Shown piece by piece: positions 1 through 8,832 of a stretch of DNA of 64,000 bases (the first letter of the stretch is position 1; each line of letters opens with the position of its first letter). The notes beneath the pieces were generated by a model. It searched no databases. It saw nothing but the letters and a program-made list of their open reading frames with translations, and had not been told where the DNA came from. This DNA comes from Vibrio chagasii. Its GTDB lineage: Bacteria > Pseudomonadota > Gammaproteobacteria > Enterobacterales > Vibrionaceae. The stretch spans positions 558,001-622,000 of the forward strand of contig CP090852.1 in the NCBI GenBank assembly GCA_041879415.1, read 5' to 3'. The position numbers and the translations under genes were made by a program.

Positions 1-1511
1 ACCGCATCGATTTTCTTAACCAGTTTTCCATCCAAAATCGACTTATTGAGTAGTTTTGAACACATCATTGGTGTGAGCGTGAGTGCGATAAAACCAGAGA
101 TCAAAACAGAGCCCGCTAAAGTGAAAGCAAACTCGGTAAACAGCTTACCGGTCAAGCCACCCATGAAGCCAATCGGCGCATACACCGCAGCCAAAGTAAT
201 GGTCATGGCAATCACAGAGCCTGCAATTTCGCGCGCACTGTTGATAGCCGCTTTAATTGGATTAGTGCCATCCTCAAGGTGACGGAATGTGTTCTCTACG
301 ACCACAATCGCATCATCCACCACCAAAGAGATCGCGAGCACCATTGCCAGTAACGTCAGCAAATTAATGCTAAAACCCATACTCAGCATGAAGAACATCG
401 AGCCAATCAGGGACAATGGAATGGTCACCAACGGGATTAACATCGCACGCATCGAACCGAGGAACGCAAAGATGACAATCACAACGATCAGCGCTGCTTC
501 CATCAAAGTCTTGGCTACTTCTTCAATTGATGTCTCAATGAACTTGGTTGAGTCGTATACCACGTCCGCTTTAATACCATCAGGTAAGCCCGCTTCTATC
601 TGAGGTAATAAGTCATAGATACCTTCAACCACGGTTAATGGGTTAGATGTCGCGGTATTACTGATCGCCGTTGCTACTGTGGTCACGCCATTAAACTCAA
701 CGTCCGAGTCATAAGTAGCCGCGCCCAACTCAATGGTGGCAACATCTTTCAAGTGCACCAGTTGCCCATCGTGGGCTTTGAGCGACATGTTTTTAAAATC
801 AGCCACCGAGCTCGAGTCTGTATGAGCATTAATATCGACTTCGATATATGGGTTTTGTAACTTGCCGGCCGCGCTCACAATGTTATTTGCTCGCAGTGCA
901 TTTTGTACATCGGTAGCTGTTAAACCATAAGACGCTAATTTTTGAGGTTTCAGCCAAATACGCATCGCAAAATCTTGCTGACCCAACATATCGACTTTAG
1001 ACACCCCTTCTACAGTAGAAAACGTCGGTTTAACCACTCGGCTCACATAGTCCGATACTTGCTCTGTTTTCAGTGTATCGCTTGAAAAAGAGACATACAG
1101 AATTGGGGATTGAGAAGTCGATTTAAGAATACTTGGATCCAAGACTCCAGAGGGCAGCTTGTATTTCACTTGCTGCACCAGAGACAAAATCTCCGTCAAT
1201 GCACCATCTGATGGGTATCCCAACTTCAAGTACACCGTAATCACCGATTTACCCAAGGCACTGTCTGATGTCATGTAGTCAATGCCCGCTGTTTGAGCAA
1301 TTTCAGCTTGTAGCGGCTGGGTCACATAACCTTGCACACTTGACGCACTGGCACCGGGATAGCTAGTGGTAATAGTGATCACACCCGTTTCAATTTCCGG
1401 GTACTGACGAACCTGCAGTGAAGTAAAAGCTTTAAGCCCCAGTACCAACAACACAAGGCTTAATACCGTCGCCAACACCGGACGTTTGATGAATACATCA
1501 GTAAATGTCAT
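1..1511 (-). CDS. RND-family efflux transporter, inner-membrane subunit (partial, C-terminal part outside window)
   Basis: This is the N-terminal ~503 residues of an AcrB/MexF-class proton-driven efflux pump; the reading frame is open to the left edge. The ATG at 1511 gives MTFTDVFIKRPVLATV, the usual RND start with its first membrane helix. A porter domain follows, and then helices around the conserved segment containing VVDDAIVVVENT, near residue 405, which is the RND helix-4 region with the paired Asp of the proton relay. The gene lies 9 bp after the stop of the membrane-fusion protein gene, so the two form an operon. Family knowledge says such pumps work with a TolC-like outer-membrane channel, which is not visible here. 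The substrate cannot be read from sequence. Confidence 0.93.
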   Translation of the reverse strand, partial: MTFTDVFIKRPVLATVLSLVLLVLGLKAFTSLQVRQYPEIETGVITITTSYPGASASSVQGYVTQPLQAEIAQTAGIDYMTSDSALGKSVITVYLKLGYPSDGALTEILSLVQQVKYKLPSGVLDPSILKSTSQSPILYVSFSSDTLKTEQVSDYVSRVVKPTFSTVEGVSKVDMLGQQDFAMRIWLKPQKLASYGLTATDVQNALRANNIVSAAGKLQNPYIEVDINAHTDSSSVADFKNMSLKAHDGQLVHLKDVATIELGAATYDSDVEFNGVTTVATAISNTATSNPLTVVEGIYDLLPQIEAGLPDGIKADVVYDSTKFIETSIEEVAKTLMEAALIVVIVIFAFLGSMRAMLIPLVTIPLSLIGSMFFMLSMGFSINLLTLLAMVLAISLVVDDAIVVVENTFRHLEDGTNPIKAAINSAREIAGSVIAMTITLAAVYAPIGFMGGLTGKLFTEFAFTLAGSVLISGFIALTLTPMMCSKLLNKSILDGKLVKKIDA

Positions 1512-1520
1512 GGGATTTTC

Positions 1521-2711
1521 CTATTTACCTGGCTGCGCATGAGTAACAAGTGGTCGTTGATTGTTTACCAAAACCAAACCACCGTTTTTGAGCTGATGCT
1601 GATTTGAGGTCACCACCACATCCCCTTCTTTCAAGCCAGAAAGAACACCAACATAACCTCCCTGTTTGGGACCAATTTCCACTGTGCGCTGAACCACTTT
1701 ATATTCGTAAAATGGTGTTTCTGCCTTTTCTGAATCTTGCTTGCTTGAACTTGTGCTGGCTGAACTTGAAGCTCCAGAATTCGTGCTCACTTGTTTCGTT
1801 GAAGTATCTAGAACAAACACAGTATCGCCAGATAAGGTGTAGCTGATTGCCACGGATGGCACACTGATCACCGTGTTTGAATCGGAAGTGGTTAGTGTTG
1901 CATCCACATACATACCCGACTCCAACGGCACAGATTCAGTCGTCACAGCTCGTAATTCGATATTGTGTGTGTTCGCATCTGAACTAGGCTCAATAGCAGT
2001 TATGGTCGCGTGATAAGTGGCATCATTCGCTGCATCAGATTTAAACTGTAGATCTTGTCCTACTTGCACACTGTGTAGATAAAGCTCCGAAATAGAAAAG
2101 TCGACATACTGTTTTGAGTTATCTTCAAGATCCACAATCGCTGTGCTCGAATTGATAAAGTCCCCCACGTCTATTTTTCTGATTCCAACATGCCCAGAGA
2201 AAGGCGCTTTAACTTTCATATATTCAACCTGTGTAGAAATATATTCTAACTTCGCTGATTCGGCATTAAATTGAGCGGCTAGCTTATCCACCGAATTCTG
2301 AGAGACACTATTATTTTTCAATAGCCTTCTGTTTCTTTTTAACTCTGTTCTCGCCAACTCTACCTTTGCCAACTGGCTCTTGTAGTTTGCCTTCAATAAT
2401 GCATCGTCCAACTTAACTAGAACGTCACCTTTATTAACAAATTGACCTGATTTAAAAAGCACCTCTTTTATTTGCCCTGATATTTGACTCGTTACCTCTA
2501 CTGATTGATTAGCATGGATATTACCAATTACATTTAAATGCTCATTCCAAACATCCTTATTGACAACCTCAGTTGTTACCGATACGGCTGGAAATTTAAA
2601 ATTAGCTACTTTCTCTTTTATTATCTCGCTTTTTACATAATGAAAGCCAAATACAAAAGACAGTAATATAAATAAAGCTGACCCAACAATTACGCCTTTA
2701 TACTTACTCAT
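1521..2711 (-). CDS. RND efflux membrane-fusion protein (HlyD/AcrA family)
   Basis: This is a periplasmic adaptor of about 396 residues that would link the RND pump to an outer-membrane channel. A single N-terminal membrane anchor (residues ~6-25) is followed by a lipoyl half-motif (VEVTSQISGQIKEVLFKSGQ), a helical hairpin, the second half-motif (VKAPFSGHVG) and a beta-barrel. A serine-rich low-complexity insert near the C-terminus (SGASSSASTSSSKQDS) is unusual for the family. The frame is open further upstream to 2927, but the ATG at 2711 has a good AAGGTG ribosome site 7 bases before it, and the longer version would add an implausible AT-rich extension. It is co-transcribed with the downstream pump gene. 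Confidence 0.92.
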   Translation of the reverse strand: MSKYKGVIVGSALFILLSFVFGFHYVKSEIIKEKVANFKFPAVSVTTEVVNKDVWNEHLNVIGNIHANQSVEVTSQISGQIKEVLFKSGQFVNKGDVLVKLDDALLKANYKSQLAKVELARTELKRNRRLLKNNSVSQNSVDKLAAQFNAESAKLEYISTQVEYMKVKAPFSGHVGIRKIDVGDFINSSTAIVDLEDNSKQYVDFSISELYLHSVQVGQDLQFKSDAANDATYHATITAIEPSSDANTHNIELRAVTTESVPLESGMYVDATLTTSDSNTVISVPSVAISYTLSGDTVFVLDTSTKQVSTNSGASSSASTSSSKQDSEKAETPFYEYKVVQRTVEIGPKQGGYVGVLSGLKEGDVVVTSNQHQLKNGGLVLVNNQRPLVTHAQPGK

Positions 2712-2956
2712 GTGTTCACCTTGGTTTTGAAGTGCGACTATTTTAACTATCGGCAAGCCCAATAAATCAAACTGACATAACATTGAAATCAACGTATATA
2801 AAATAAAAATAAAACCAATAAATACAACAATTTGATAAAGATTTATCAAGCAAAAATCATTTCCTGGCTTTATGGCGATTTTATTTGGAAATGATTTATA
2901 TCCCACATTGATAGATATAATTCTCATCGTTCCTTAAACAACTAACTGAGAATAAT

Positions 2957-3229
2957 ATGTCTAATCAATCACACCACACCAAAGTCGCTATCAAAGAAAA
3001 AATGAAACGAGTATACGGCGAGGAAGTCGAGCATAAACATAACAAAGACCATTTGGAATATAGAGAACATCAGCCCTCTCATTCTGGTCAACCACATGGT
3101 GGTAATCCAGAAGGTCATAAACATTTAGTAAATCACCACCCTGATGGTCACCACAATAAGCATCACAAAGATAAAACCCATACTCATAAGAAATCATCTC
3201 GATTACACCATAAGACAAGCAACTCTTAG
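2957..3229 (+). CDS. Small histidine-rich protein
   Basis: A 90-residue, very hydrophilic protein with 20 His, many Lys and no signal peptide or membrane segment. The His residues lie in HH, HxH and GHH clusters (HKH, GHKH, NHH, DGHHNKHH, THTH), mostly in the last 60 residues. That composition suggests binding of a transition metal such as Ni, Zn, Cu or Co, but I recognise no family. It lies divergent from the RND operon and 98 bases before aspT, in the same direction. The ribosome site is weak (GAGAATAAT before the ATG). A frame on the opposite strand over the same region is a shadow of the CAT/CAC codons. Coding status is likely but not certain. Confidence 0.6.
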   Translation: MSNQSHHTKVAIKEKMKRVYGEEVEHKHNKDHLEYREHQPSHSGQPHGGNPEGHKHLVNHHPDGHHNKHHKDKTHTHKKSSRLHHKTSNS

Positions 3230-3327
3230 GTAAGAACAATCGATAGAAATCAATAAATATTTATCATTTACAAGTTAACGTATTAATTAAAGTGAAATAT
3301 CGAAGGTGTTTCATTTAAAGGTTTATC

Positions 3328-5046
3328 ATGTCATTTATTATTGAACAATTAAGAGACTATCCATTTATAGCTCTATTCCTATCTCTAGGACTTGGTTACT
3401 TAATCGGTAAAATTAAAATCGGTAAGTTTGAATTAGGTGGGATTGCAGGCTCGCTTTTGGTCGCCGTTGGGCTTGGCCAAATCGGCGGAATTACAATTTC
3501 CAATGAAGTAAAAAGTATCTTCTTTGCTTTGTTTATTTTCATGGTGGGTTACAACGGAGGACCGCAGTTCTTCTCATCATTCCGCCTTTCATCACTAACG
3601 CGCTTATTCGCCTCATTCGTAATGACGTTTGTTGGGCTCGTAACCGTTGTCGTATTAGCTAAATGGGCAGGCCTAGATAAAGGTTTAGCGGCGGGTCTTG
3701 CTGCGGGCGGTCTCACACAATCGGCGATAATAGGTACTGCTGGTAACGCCATTGATCAGCTAAATCTAGCACCCGATGTCACCTCAACACTCAAAACCAA
3801 TGTGGCAGTAGGCTACTCGATTACCTACATCTTTGGATCTCTTGGCCCTATCTTGATGATGTCTCTAATCCCAATGGTAATGGGTTGGAACATCACTAAA
3901 GAAGCCAAGAAACTGGCTGAACAAATGGGCTCAGGCAGCAAACAACTTAATGAAGGTGAATTCTCGGCACTCAACCGTGTCTCTTCTCGCGCTTATCAAG
4001 TCACAGCAAACTCAGTATTTGTAGGCAAGAGCGTTGTTGAGTTGGAAGAAGCGCTCGATTCTGATCTAACGATTGAAGCGATTTACCGCCAACATGGAGA
4101 TTCAGACTCGACGTTAGATATAGCAAAAAACCCGATTCTGGCTGCCGATGACAAAGTCTACCTGACAGGTCTTACGCAAGCCTTTCCGAAAGTGACCTCT
4201 CTTGGTATCGAGCTTGGCGAATTCAGCGAAGAGACCAATGTGGTTCACACGCAGAAAAAAGTCGTCCTCACCAACAAAAAGTTAGCGGGTATTACGCTAC
4301 GTAAGCTTCACGATGAAACCAACGCACATATTCGTCGTGGTGTTTACATTACTCAACTGTCACGTATGGGTCATGACATTTCGACATTGCCAGATACCGA
4401 GCTGCACCTAGGCGACGAAATAACGTTAGTCGGTCAGAAAGACGACCTTGCCAAAGTAGAGAAGAAAATTGGCTATAACAGCCCGCTTCCAAGTGTCACC
4501 GACTTTGTGACCATGTCCTTCGGTATGGTACTGGGCTATCTGATTGGTGAGATCGGATTCTCTATCGGCGGTTCGCATATTGCCTTAGGTTCTGGCTTAG
4601 GTTGTCTAGTTTCTGGTTTGCTTGTCGGTTACCTGAGAATGCGCACGCCACGCTTAGGAAGCATTAACCACGGTGCTGCTAACTTTATGCAAACGTTTGG
4701 ACTTGCAGTGTTTGTTGCCGTTGTCGGTATCAATGCTGGTGCGCCTGCCCTTACGGCCATCAAGCAAAATGGTGTGACGCTATTACTGCTTGGCGTATTG
4801 GTCACCATGATTCCACAAATACTGACGTTCCTATTCAACTACTACGTTCTGAAAATCAAGAACCCAGTCGAAGCCTTAGCAGTTGTCGCAGGTAGCCGCA
4901 GCGCTAACCCAGCCTTCGCGTCTCTACTAGAGAAAACTCAGAACAGTACACCAGTACCGAGCTTCACCATGACTTACGCGGTTGCCAATATTTTCCTCAC
5001 CTTGTGGGGGCCAATCATCGTCAACCTAATTACCAAAATTTCCTAG
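3328..5046 (+). CDS. aspT: Aspartate:alanine antiporter (AspT family)
   Basis: A 572-residue inner-membrane exchanger of the AAEx family. Known members swap external aspartate for internal alanine, which with aspartate decarboxylation generates a proton motive force. The layout is typical: five or so N-terminal helices (residues ~10-180, with glycine-rich GGLTQSAIIGTAGNAID), two cytosolic TrkA_C-like domains (~210-385), and five C-terminal helices (~390-570) with GSRSANPAFASLLEK. The length matches the family (about 560). The neighbouring aspD strongly supports aspartate as substrate over other AAEx substrates. Start chosen at the ATG after AAAGGTTTATC. Confidence 0.88.
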   Translation: MSFIIEQLRDYPFIALFLSLGLGYLIGKIKIGKFELGGIAGSLLVAVGLGQIGGITISNEVKSIFFALFIFMVGYNGGPQFFSSFRLSSLTRLFASFVMTFVGLVTVVVLAKWAGLDKGLAAGLAAGGLTQSAIIGTAGNAIDQLNLAPDVTSTLKTNVAVGYSITYIFGSLGPILMMSLIPMVMGWNITKEAKKLAEQMGSGSKQLNEGEFSALNRVSSRAYQVTANSVFVGKSVVELEEALDSDLTIEAIYRQHGDSDSTLDIAKNPILAADDKVYLTGLTQAFPKVTSLGIELGEFSEETNVVHTQKKVVLTNKKLAGITLRKLHDETNAHIRRGVYITQLSRMGHDISTLPDTELHLGDEITLVGQKDDLAKVEKKIGYNSPLPSVTDFVTMSFGMVLGYLIGEIGFSIGGSHIALGSGLGCLVSGLLVGYLRMRTPRLGSINHGAANFMQTFGLAVFVAVVGINAGAPALTAIKQNGVTLLLLGVLVTMIPQILTFLFNYYVLKIKNPVEALAVVAGSRSANPAFASLLEKTQNSTPVPSFTMTYAVANIFLTLWGPIIVNLITKIS

Positions 5047-5073
5047 AACAACCGCTCGTTGGAAAGAGCAACC

Positions 5074-5104
5074 GCTTGTTCAAGAGCACACCTCTTGAAC
5101 AAGC
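5074..5104 (+). other. Perfect 13-bp hairpin between aspT and aspD
   Basis: GCTTGTTCAAGAG (5074-5086) and CTCTTGAACAAGC (5092-5104) are exact reverse complements separated by a 5-base loop. No T-run follows on the plus strand, so it is not a clean intrinsic terminator. It could set mRNA stability or partial termination within an aspT-aspD transcript. Confidence 0.6.
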
Positions 5105-5157
5105 ACCAAATACCTAATTAACGCATTTACGAATCAAAAATTTAAAGAGAAAAGACC

Positions 5158-6753
5158 ATGAAACGCACAGATGAACAGCGCCTGGAAACACTCAGCCCAT
5201 TCGAAGTAAAAAATACACTGATCGACCTTGCCCAGCATTCACATGAGAAAACAATGATCAACGCTGGTCGCGGCAACCCAAACTGGGTAGCAACAGCGCC
5301 ACGCGAAGCCTTCTTTCAATTAGGAATGTTTGCACTAGAAGAGTCAAAAGCGACCTTTTCTGACTACCAAGGCTTTGGCGGTATGGGAGCTAAAGAGGAC
5401 ATTAGCCTACGTTTCCTTCAGTTTTGTGAGAAGCATGAAGAGCAAGAAGGCGTTCAGTTCCTTATTGAAGCCTTCCAGTTTGTTACTGAGCAATATCAGG
5501 TAGACAGCGATGAGCTGATTTATGAATGGGTTGGCGGCATTCTGGGGAATAACTACCCCGTTCCAGACCGCATGCTTAAGTATTCAGAACTGATTGCTCG
5601 CAAATACATTGAGCAGGAAATGGCAGGCTCTCAACCCGTGCCTGCAGGCAAATTTGACTTGTTTGCTGTTGAAGGTGGCACCGCGGCCATGGTTTATATC
5701 TTCAATACGTTGAAGAGCAACCGCCTATTAAACCAAGGTGATACCATTGCGATTGGCGCGCCAATTTTCACGCCTTACATCGAGATGCCAGAGCTTGAGG
5801 ATTACTCGCTCAACAAAGTAGAAATCATGGCAACGGAAGCGTCAGCGTGGCAGATCCCTGATTCTGAATTAGATAAGTTAAACGATCCAAGCGTCAAAGC
5901 GTTCTTCTTAGTAAACCCAAGCAACCCGGCATCAGTAAGGCTGAGTGATGAGACTCTGCTTAAGATTGCGGAGATCGCGAACCGTCGCCCTGAATTGATC
6001 CTGCTGACAGATGATGTTTACGGCACCTTCGCAGATAACTTCACTTCGTTGGCTATGCTTGCTCCGAAAAACACGATTCTGGTGTACTCGTACTCTAAGT
6101 ACTTTGGCGCAACAGGCTGGCGTTTAGGAGTAATCGGTGTTCATGAAGATAATAACTTCGACCGTATGATTGGTGATCTCCCAGAAGGGACTCGAAATGC
6201 GCTTTCAACACGATACCAAGGCATCACTCTAGAACCGAGTAAGCTTAAGTTTATTGATCGCTTGGTGGCTGACAGCCGTGCCGTGGCACTGAACCACACT
6301 GCTGGCCTTTCTACTCCGCAACAAATCCAGATGACGATGTTCTCGCTGCTATCTCTAATGCAAGGCGGTGAAGAATATAAGCGCTTGGCCAAACAGATCG
6401 TGCGTCGTCGTTATCATACTTTGATGGAGAAGAACTTGGCGGCACCGATCGTTGCAGAAGGCGATCAAACAGGTGCGTTTTATTACGTCGAAATTGACCT
6501 AAAAGAAATCGCTCAAACGATTCATAGCGATGGGTTCTTTACTTGGTTAGAAGAGACGTATGAACCATTAGATTTCTTGGTTCGTCTTGCAGAGGAACAT
6601 GGCGTGATTGTGATGCCGGGTGCTGGATTTGATGCGCCAACATGGTCGCTACGCGTTTCTCTCGCAAACCTAGAAGAAGCGCAATACGCTAATATCACTC
6701 GTGCTATGAACGCGGTAATGCAAAGCTATATTGAGCGTTACGAAGCCATTTAA
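5158..6753 (+). CDS. aspD: Bifunctional aspartate aminotransferase / L-aspartate beta-decarboxylase
   Basis: A 531-residue PLP enzyme, the size of known AspD proteins and longer than ordinary aspartate aminotransferases. It converts L-aspartate to L-alanine and CO2. Visible fold-type-I features are the glycine-rich GGTAAMVY cofactor loop, NPSNPASVRLS, the TDDVYGTF motif, the PLP-binding lysine K314 in YSYSKYFGATGWRLG, and a C-terminal SLRVSLANL segment that holds the substrate-carboxylate Arg. It lies 111 bp after aspT and very probably works with it: aspartate enters, is decarboxylated with proton consumption, and alanine leaves. Roles in pH homeostasis or energy gain follow from the known systems and are inferred here. 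Confidence 0.92.
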   Translation: MKRTDEQRLETLSPFEVKNTLIDLAQHSHEKTMINAGRGNPNWVATAPREAFFQLGMFALEESKATFSDYQGFGGMGAKEDISLRFLQFCEKHEEQEGVQFLIEAFQFVTEQYQVDSDELIYEWVGGILGNNYPVPDRMLKYSELIARKYIEQEMAGSQPVPAGKFDLFAVEGGTAAMVYIFNTLKSNRLLNQGDTIAIGAPIFTPYIEMPELEDYSLNKVEIMATEASAWQIPDSELDKLNDPSVKAFFLVNPSNPASVRLSDETLLKIAEIANRRPELILLTDDVYGTFADNFTSLAMLAPKNTILVYSYSKYFGATGWRLGVIGVHEDNNFDRMIGDLPEGTRNALSTRYQGITLEPSKLKFIDRLVADSRAVALNHTAGLSTPQQIQMTMFSLLSLMQGGEEYKRLAKQIVRRRYHTLMEKNLAAPIVAEGDQTGAFYYVEIDLKEIAQTIHSDGFFTWLEETYEPLDFLVRLAEEHGVIVMPGAGFDAPTWSLRVSLANLEEAQYANITRAMNAVMQSYIERYEAI

Positions 6754-6796
6754 TTTGCCAACACTAAGTAAATTTGGATTCAATCATCTATAAAAA

Positions 6797-6845
6797 AACC
6801 TGAGCGTAAGCTCACCTCAGCCGCTGAGCCTACGTTCAGGTTATT
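6797..6845. terminator. Bidirectional intrinsic terminator between aspD and the barrel gene
   Basis: AACCTGAGCGTAAGCTCA pairs with TGAGCCTACGTTCAGGTT over 18 positions with two G-U-type exceptions. An A-run precedes and a T/A-rich run follows. It lies between convergent genes and can serve both strands. Confidence 0.85.
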
Positions 6846-6865
6846 ATATCGATACCAAACGAGTT

Positions 6866-7555
6866 TTATTTGAACTCGTAGGTGTAGGAAGCACCGACAC
6901 TGTTATTTTCACCAAAGTCATCCTCAGCAAAAATAGTGAAGAAGTTAAATGACTGTGCATCAGTCAATCTGTAGCTTGCCCCTACGCCGGTCCAGTATCC
7001 TGAATAGTCATCAGAGCCCATTGAGCCCCCACCAAAAGCCATTATCGACCACTCGTCAGTAATCGTTTTTAAGCCGAAGGCACCAATATAGCCACCATGT
7101 GTAGAGCTCGGCATCAACACGTAATCAGAACCAACGTTTTCGTCATCGAAAACGGCTACTTCGCCATCGTTATAGCTGTAGCCCGCCATTGGGAAGATCT
7201 GCCAGCCGAAAGGCTCAATATCAAAGTAACTCAGTGGAACAAATGTCCCGATACTGTAGTTGTTCTTATAAGCATCGTTGTCGTATTCAGAGCGACTAAA
7301 GTTAAAGTTGACGATTCCCAAAGGCAATAGCCAAGAGCCCCCAACTCGCCACTCTTCACCGTCAGCATTAACACGAGCGTTGATCATTCGAGCTTCGTCA
7401 AGCCCAATAGAACCAGAGAACTTGAGCTCTTCGTTGTAGGCAAAGCCAGCTTTAGTAACAATCTTGGTTGGATCGTCGGGGTGCTTCTCTTCAGCCAAAG
7501 CACCCGTTGAACCCAGTATTGCCACACCAATAACGAGTAGTTTACGTACTGTCAT
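6866..7555 (-). CDS. Probable outer-membrane beta-barrel protein, coupled to fadL-like gene
   Basis: A 229-residue exported protein with a clear signal peptide (KLLVIGVAILGSTGALA, cleavage before EEKHP). The rest is rich in alternating aromatic/polar strands and ends in SYTYEFK, close to the classic C-terminal aromatic barrel signal. I do not recognise a named family. Its ATG overlaps the stop of the FadL-like gene in a TAATG junction, so translation is coupled and the two products probably work together, perhaps in uptake of hydrophobic compounds. The downstream terminator closes the transcript. Confidence 0.75.
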   Translation of the reverse strand: MTVRKLLVIGVAILGSTGALAEEKHPDDPTKIVTKAGFAYNEELKFSGSIGLDEARMINARVNADGEEWRVGGSWLLPLGIVNFNFSRSEYDNDAYKNNYSIGTFVPLSYFDIEPFGWQIFPMAGYSYNDGEVAVFDDENVGSDYVLMPSSTHGGYIGAFGLKTITDEWSIMAFGGGSMGSDDYSGYWTGVGASYRLTDAQSFNFFTIFAEDDFGENNSVGASYTYEFK

Positions 7556-8751
7556 TAGAAGGTCGCGCTAATGCCAACGAAGTGGATACGGCCATCGAAC
7601 GAACCGTTCAACAAATTAACTGATGATCCTGCTAAGTTGCGATTCATATCAACAGAACCCAAATCTGCATATTCATAGAACACATCGATTAAGATGTCGT
7701 CCCAATAGGTAGAAGCGCCTACTGAGTAACGGTACTGTTCACCCACCGGTAGGTCAGCCCATTGCATTGACGGATCATCCTGCGGCGAAGTTTCGTAGGA
7801 GAAACCTGCTTTTAAGCGCCAGTCAGAGTTCAATTGGTAGTCCGCACCAACAGCAAATTTCCATACGTCATCCCAATCACGTTTAATAGGAACACCACCG
7901 ATATCAGTTGCGCCAAAATCAAGTACGGTTTCATCCCATTCACTCCAACGGTGGAATTGAATGCTCGCCAGAAGATCAAGTTGAGAGTTCAAAGAATAAC
8001 TTGCACTTAAGTCGATGATCTCAGGGAGAATAATTTCAGTCGATAGCGAATTCAGAGCGTTCGCACCAAGCTTACCGTTTACATCATTGTTGAATTCATG
8101 CTCTAACTTTGAACGGTAACTTGCACCGAGCTTAAGTTTATCTGTTGGCGTAAACATGACGCCAAGGTTATAACCGTATGCCCAATCAGTGTCTTGTTTA
8201 GCTGTCAGCATTGAAGTCGTCTGTTGGAATGCACCCCAGTTAAATTGCACACCTGCACCTACAGACCATTGATCATTCAACTTGTAGCTAAGCGATGGGT
8301 TAATCTGCATTGCGGTTAAAGTGATATCTTCTAACAGCCCCGCTCCAGCCCAATCACTGCCGTAGTCAAGGCTAGAACCACCAACGGCACCAAGTGCAAT
8401 ACCAAGGTGTAATTTGTCAGTCACTTGGTGCGCGTGAAAGGCGCCAAATGAAGGCATTACTGAGTGAGCTTTACCATCTTGCTTGTCACCGTTATCTTGA
8501 TATTTCATCTCAAGATCGAACGCCATGGTGTTGATGGTCGTCTTACTTTCGCCCATGTGAGACATAGTGGCAGGGTTAGTCCACATCGCCGCAGCAGAAC
8601 GAGTGTACACACCATCACCTGCACCTGTAGTACCAGCGTTGGCGACAACAGCCTCTTGTAAAAATAGGCCACTTGCGAACGCATTTAAGCTAGTTAGGAT
8701 AGCGGTGGCAGCTAGAGAGTAAGTAAAAGTTTTGTTCATCAGGATGCTCAT
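7555..8751 (-). CDS. FadL/OmpP1/TodX-family outer-membrane transporter
   Basis: A 398-residue outer-membrane protein of the FadL family, which moves long-chain fatty acids or other hydrophobic molecules across the outer membrane. After the signal peptide (cleaved after NAFASG or just before), the mature N-terminus begins GLFLQEAVVANAGTTGAGDG and has the family NPA motif (AAAMWTNPATMSH). The C-terminus ends HFVGISATF with terminal Phe, typical of barrels. A start at 8751 is favoured by TAAGG five bases upstream; an internal Met at 8739 is possible. Its stop overlaps the start of the next barrel gene. A crotonase lies upstream on the same strand, which fits fatty-acid metabolism. Confidence 0.87.
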   Translation of the reverse strand: MSILMNKTFTYSLAATAILTSLNAFASGLFLQEAVVANAGTTGAGDGVYTRSAAAMWTNPATMSHMGESKTTINTMAFDLEMKYQDNGDKQDGKAHSVMPSFGAFHAHQVTDKLHLGIALGAVGGSSLDYGSDWAGAGLLEDITLTAMQINPSLSYKLNDQWSVGAGVQFNWGAFQQTTSMLTAKQDTDWAYGYNLGVMFTPTDKLKLGASYRSKLEHEFNNDVNGKLGANALNSLSTEIILPEIIDLSASYSLNSQLDLLASIQFHRWSEWDETVLDFGATDIGGVPIKRDWDDVWKFAVGADYQLNSDWRLKAGFSYETSPQDDPSMQWADLPVGEQYRYSVGASTYWDDILIDVFYEYADLGSVDMNRNLAGSSVNLLNGSFDGRIHFVGISATF

Positions 8752-8832
8752 TTAGCCTTAGACATAAAATTGCTCTAAGGTTACCGCAATGCCCTATAAA
8801 CAAAGGGAATATCGATTATTCCTGTACAAACG

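Noticed and set aside
2991..3239. Minus-strand 82-codon ORF opposite the His-rich gene
   Set aside because: Its composition (Y, D, V, H-anticodon-derived) mirrors the His codons of the plus frame, and it has no ribosome site.
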